The translations under genes were made by a program, and so were the position numbers. A stretch of DNA of 64,000 nt, taken from assembly GCA_025331565.1 (NCBI GenBank), contig JAFREQ010000012.1, forward strand, positions 13,568,501 through 13,632,500, read 5' to 3'. This DNA is from Holacanthus passer (taxonomy: Eukaryota > Chordata > Actinopteri > Pomacanthidae). Each line of letters opens with the position of its first letter. The stretch's first letter is position 1. This document shows positions 59,802-64,000 of the stretch, one piece after another. The notes under the pieces were generated by a model, which did not search any database, was not told the DNA's origin, and saw only the letters and a list, made by a program, of their open reading frames with translations.

Positions 59802-59802
<1 letters not shown>

Positions 59803-59834
<32 letters not shown>
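59803..59834. repeat. (GA)n microsatellite
   Basis: A perfect run of about 16 GA dinucleotides. Confidence 0.92.
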
Positions 59835-59836
<2 letters not shown>

Positions 59837-60699
59837 GGCTGTTACATTACACATTCTTCACCCACTCCTCTGCCGATCTGTGATGTCCTGTACCCGCAGT
59901 ACTTCCTCGTAACACCTTTCTCCCCACGTACCTTTCTCTTTTCATTTTCTCTTTATTTTTATTCTTTTGTGCTTGTGTTAACAGAAACAATCATTTCCAC
60001 CGAGCCCAGCAACATGAGAGTCCTCTTAATCCAGTCACGTTGTGCTGAGTCTCAGCTCTCGTCCATTCAAACAGGGGTGTGTTTTCTCTCTCCTCCAATC
60101 ACAGCCATTAGGCCTGCACTGCAGATGCAGGCAGAGGGACGGTGCGCACAGATGTGGATGTTCTCCTTACGTTGTTTAAGCAGGTGCTCCACCTGGACAG
60201 GAGGAGGTAGAGAGACAGAGAGGAGACGGGGGGGGTTATGAGCTTTAGTCGTCGTGAAGTATGGTCACTTTCGATAAATGAACATGTTGAAGCAGAAGAG
60301 AAATGTGCTTCAATCAGCAGGATGAGGCTGCAAATGAGGCCATAAAACTACCCTTTAGGTTTTCATATACTTGGTGGTAAATCATCCTTGTATGATGATG
60401 ATCAGTCATATGCAATAAAATTGAACACATGCAAATATTTCCATAAACAGTGCTGAACCAGCGTTAATAAGAGGATTCTGTAAAAAGCGCATGCTTGACC
60501 TTGGGAACTCCAGGTTCACTTATAGCTTTTTTCCCCAGAGCTTTCAGCCATATCTCACAGCTTTCTGAAGTGAATGTTGGCCTAAATCTTGAGCTTCAAG
60601 AGTTGTTGTCTTAGGGTTGCCAGGTTGAGAAAAATCCCTCTGGCTGACGTTTATCATTTCTATTTTAATAATACTATAGTTATAAATGTTAGTAATACA

Positions 60700-60812
60700 G
60701 GGATGCCCTGGTAGCCTAATGGTTAAGGCTCACACTATATAACTGCAACATCAATGCTTTGTTTCTGGCTGGGGAAACTTTTTGCATATCCCTCTCAACA
60801 TGTCTCCTGCCT
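60700..60812 (+). mobile_element. tRNA-derived SINE copy C, truncated
   Basis: GGATGCCCTGGTAGCCTAAT continues GGTTAAGGCTCACACTATAT and AACTGCAACATCAATGC, aligning with copy B at 29.25 kb (ATGGTTAAGGC, ATAACTGCAACATC). The B box is degraded (TTTGTTTCTGGC) and the tail fades after CCCTCTCAACATGTCTCCTG. Confidence 0.65.
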
Positions 60813-62839
60813 CCGTAAACTCCCACTTTCCAACAAGCCGCCACGATTGCAGTTAAAAATGCTAAGTCATTAATTAAATGTTTGAAATTAGTCCAGATGC
60901 TCTGCAGCTGCTTTCCAGAAGGTAAATGGGCAAACTGTCCAATGGAGACGTTTCCCCCGATGAACCGAAGAACTAATTTTAAAAGAAAAAGCATGAGTCA
61001 TGCTGGAGGATGGTAAAAACCAGACAAAGGGATTTTTCACAACATGGCAACTCATTGTTCTTATAAACCTTTGAAACTGACCTATAAAACATTAGTAAAT
61101 TAGTCAAGTATGTATTAAACATCAACAAAACAAGCAGGTAAAGCAGCCGCTTAGTTTTGGTAGGTCTTTTTTTAAAATCATTATTAGCAGTGACAACCTT
61201 TAGTTTTACATCTATATTTCAGCCTTCAGTTTGTCACATGCCTGTACTTACGTTAACAAAAAATAATCAAAAGAAAAAGCCACTTGAATCAGACCAGAAT
61301 CATTCATTCCAATAAAATGACACAAAATAGAGCATTTGTTTAATCAGAACTACTTCCAATAGAGCCGCCCCTCCTCTATGAGAGACAGATGGACCCAATC
61401 AGCCCGGGTTACTCTTTGCTTGATTATGTGTGTTTGTGACTGAGTGAGTAAATGAGTAAAACCGGCCAGTCAAGGCCAACACACCAGCCCAGTGCCAGAT
61501 GTTTCATTCCCCAGTGATGACACAACATTTGAACGACTGAGTGCCTCTTGGGTACTCATCCAAACTCCCTCCCCTTCATCATCCCTTATTCCATTCAATC
61601 CGAAATCACATTTCTGGGCACACGTGCAACCTTACTCGTACACAAACACACGCTCCAACAGAGACATACCAATACATTTAAATGGCTTTTCTGGGAAACA
61701 CTTGAATTGCGACATGTTTTAACAGAGTGATGAATGGTCCGACCGATCACTCAGTCAGAGTAAACACGCCTTGATTTAGTAGCATGATGTGTTCACATGT
61801 TTTAGCCAACACGGCATAATCTAATGAATCATGACTTATTTGTGAGTTAGAGCTACTCAACTTAATGAGGTGGTTGAGTTTGCAGGTGTGCACATGCATG
61901 TGAGTGTATCTTCGATATCCAAGAATCTTGTTTCCCAGAACCTCTCCTTTCCCAGAAACTATTAAAATAACAACTTGTAGGAGTAAATATCCTGTCTGTT
62001 CCCATGGCCCCTGCTTGTTAGCCTGCCAGGGTGCGTACAGATGTTGCTTTCAGTTTGATCAAGCCTGTGGCCACACCCACAGTTCTCCATAATTCTCAGG
62101 GAAACAGCATGTCGTGGTTTAAACTTATCAATGAAATCTACAGGCGCAGTCAGCAGATATGACAAGGATACAAAGACGTCCATCCTAATTATATTCTTGT
62201 CTGTCCATCAGTTCTATTGTCAAGTAGATTGAGTTTAACCTCTGAACATTAGTCATGCACTGTAGGTCAACAGTGTGTAATATGGCAGAACTTAATCCTG
62301 ATTGACCTCTGCCACTGCCAGCGTCCTCAGGCTGGATAATGTGGCTAATACATCAGCATTAATTAAACAGCTGGACACGGCGAACAAGCAGTGCTGCATT
62401 GTGGGTAATCTAGTTGTAATAACTGTTGCCACTCAATATGGGCTGTCTGCATTGATCAGTTACTGAAAATATCTGATGTTTCTAAAGTTTAACAAAAAAA
62501 AAACCTAACTAAAGATCCACTTACTGGATTTTTTTCCTCTGGCCTTTTAAATCGTTTCTAATGGTCTTCATCAGGGGATGGAGTTTGGGCGCTTATCATG
62601 AAGAGCTCTCTCAAATATCGCCCACTGATGAACACCATGAAAAGTGGCTGGATGTTCCAGGTGAAAAATAAAAGTGAGTGAAGCTTGAGTTAAGATTTTT
62701 ATTTTAATTATTCATCAAATGGATATTTCCACACTCTGCTTTGAAATTTGAAGACTTTCATTTCATTTGTATTTCAGCATATAAAGCATAGTATTAAAGT
62801 GTGAGGACATGTTAATGCAATTTTGTTTAAAACTGCAAA

Positions 62840-63030
62840 TACTAATTATTTTAAAGATACACTGATCTGTAGATTTCTATTTTGTTCCGTCTATAAAATG
62901 TCAAAAATGGTGAAAAAATGCCCAAAGTACCAAGTTATGTGCAACAAGGGTTCAAAGCCCAAAGATGTTCAGTGTTTATATCAATCACTATGACATAAAG
63001 CACAAAAACACAGAAAGAATTTGATGTTTC
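62840..63030 (+). mobile_element. fragment of the GGGCTGCAACTAA-type fish repeat
   Basis: GTCTATAAAATGTCAAAAAT, GGTGAAAAAATGCCCAAAGT, TTCAAAGCCCAAAGATGTTC and ATCACTATGACATAAAGCAC match the interior of the family at 38926. Both ends are missing or eroded. Confidence 0.6.
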
Positions 63031-63234
63031 AGCACTCTTTTTGTTGTTTGTTGTTTTCCAACAGGTTTGCTTCCAAGAGCATCTGTTTATAGTTGAGTCA
63101 CACTGTCCTCTCTCTGTCTCTCACCTGGTTCTTCTGAGGATGTGAATGACCTGTGATTTACAGTTCTTACATGTCTGTAGCAGTTTAAATGGAAATGTGA
63201 CAATCCCCCTGGCTTTGCCAAGGATAAGACTCTG

Positions 63235-63243
63235 CTGTGTGTT

Positions 63244-63276
<33 letters not shown>

Positions 63277-63278
63277 GC
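63235..63278. repeat. (GT)n microsatellite
   Basis: A GT run interrupted twice by GTTTGT. Confidence 0.9.
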
Positions 63279-63832
63279 AGTTGTGTTGCTAGCTGCATGT
63301 TCCCCCATGCATTGGCATGTATAACCTTGGGAGCTATCCTCCCTCTAAGCATCATGGGATGGCTCAGAGGACAGGGAATTAGCCAATCAGCCGTTAGGGT
63401 CACCCCAGTCAAATGACCCTGGAGACACGCTGCCTCCCATCCCCCTCCTTTCAACTTGCTCCTCATCACATTACTCATCTGTTCACACACGCTCCGTGCG
63501 CACATCCACCCAAGATGTCCGATGTGAAAATGCATATGTAAGAAGCAAATATCTAGGGCAGGAAAAGTCGAGTGTAACTGACTTGGTACCGCTAAAATTA
63601 GACTCACCATTGAGTCTGCTCACAAGGGAGAAAGAGGGAAAAGAGGAGAGAGGGAGCGTAGCATGGGTGAGGATGGAGAGAGCAAATAGAAGTCTGTAGA
63701 GGACACAAGATGGGGTGACACACATGAGAGGAAAGTGCAACTTAAGCTATTTTCCCCTATTAGCACTTGTGTAGCATTTCTGAACCGATGACATTTGTTC
63801 TCCACATATGGCAAGTGACTCAATAAATTAGG

Positions 63833-63859
63833 CAATAATAATAATAATAATAATAATAG
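63833..63859. repeat. (AAT)n microsatellite
   Basis: Nine AAT trinucleotides, the only clear trinucleotide array in the window. Confidence 0.92.
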
Positions 63860-64000
63860 AGGAAGAAGAATACATACATTGCAGAAAATGTCAAAGTGCT
63901 TCAATTTAAGAGCAAAGCAGTCAACACAATACAGAAAAACAACAATACAGATGCTGGCATAAAAAAAGGCAAAAAATTTGGAAATAAGCACCTCCAGGAC

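Larger units (their letters stand above)
55776..64000. other. intergenic sequence downstream of nectin2
   Basis: No gene is supported in these 8.2 kb. The open frames are short, lack domains and have intron-like composition. A third AATAAA is at 56003. The content is a SINE (60700), a repeat copy (62840-63030), microsatellites and AT-rich single-copy-looking DNA. A neighbouring gene may lie beyond the window. Confidence 0.6.

Noticed and set aside
60001..60241. ORF following GTGTTAACAG near 59982
   Set aside because: Weak acceptor, no domain, ends in GA-rich low-complexity sequence.
62575..62700. Exon-like segment after TTCATCAG with GTGAAA/GTGAGT downstream
   Set aside because: Frames are short and give no recognisable protein; could be part of a repeat.
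1..64000. CRISPR arrays, operons, phage or bacterial mobile elements
   Set aside because: The sequence is vertebrate-like with spliced exons, SINEs and dinucleotide microsatellites; the periodic repeats are microsatellites without spacers.

Overview
The window looks like teleost fish nuclear DNA. It has dense (GT)n/(AC)n microsatellites, tRNA-derived SINEs with fish-type tails, and decayed copies of short inverted-repeat elements common in ray-finned fish. It carries one vertebrate-style gene with small exons and large introns. I recognise that gene as a nectin-2 (PVRL2) orthologue on the + strand. I see no bacterial genes, CRISPR arrays, rRNA or intact tRNA genes. Nearly all the longer open frames outside the listed exons are low-complexity or microsatellite translations.

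Layout. Bases 1-8709 are the 3' part of a first intron; the exon with the start codon and signal peptide lies upstream of the window. Five shared exons (8710-8819, 9718-9967, 12144-12437, 12583-12700, 13359-13507) encode the ectodomain: a V-set Ig domain, here split over two exons, then two C-type Ig domains. The gene then has two alternative endings. The first is a single terminal exon at 21020-21603 (alpha type), giving a transmembrane helix, a Gly- and acid-rich tail and a C-terminal AVYV. Its 3' UTR may run to a poly(A) signal near 26093. The second lies about 31 kb further on as four exons (52398-52524, 52692-52749, 52881-52967, 53995-54210; delta type), giving a different helix, a proline-rich tail with a PPPY motif and a C-terminal AMFV. 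Poly(A) signals follow at 55589 and 55749. All junctions are GT-AG. Exon 6 ends in phase 1, and both alternative acceptors restore the frame. Without exon 1 the products would be 501 (alpha) and 469 (delta) residues.

The 13.5-21.0 kb and 26.1-52.4 kb intronic stretches hold SINEs, foldback elements, many microsatellites and purine- or pyrimidine-rich tracts. They also hold a few islands that look like conserved non-coding sequence, which cannot be confirmed without comparison to other species. From about 55.8 kb to 64 kb I see no supported gene.

I did not find a wholly new system. The observations most worth checking are the alpha/delta choice over a 31-kb gap, the intron splitting the V domain, two in-frame candidate alternative exons (14472-14515 and 16847-17214), a three-unit tandem repeat with an invariant forkhead/ONECUT-like core just before exon 4, an orphan 92-codon ORF ending at a consensus splice donor, and composite inverted transposon copies.
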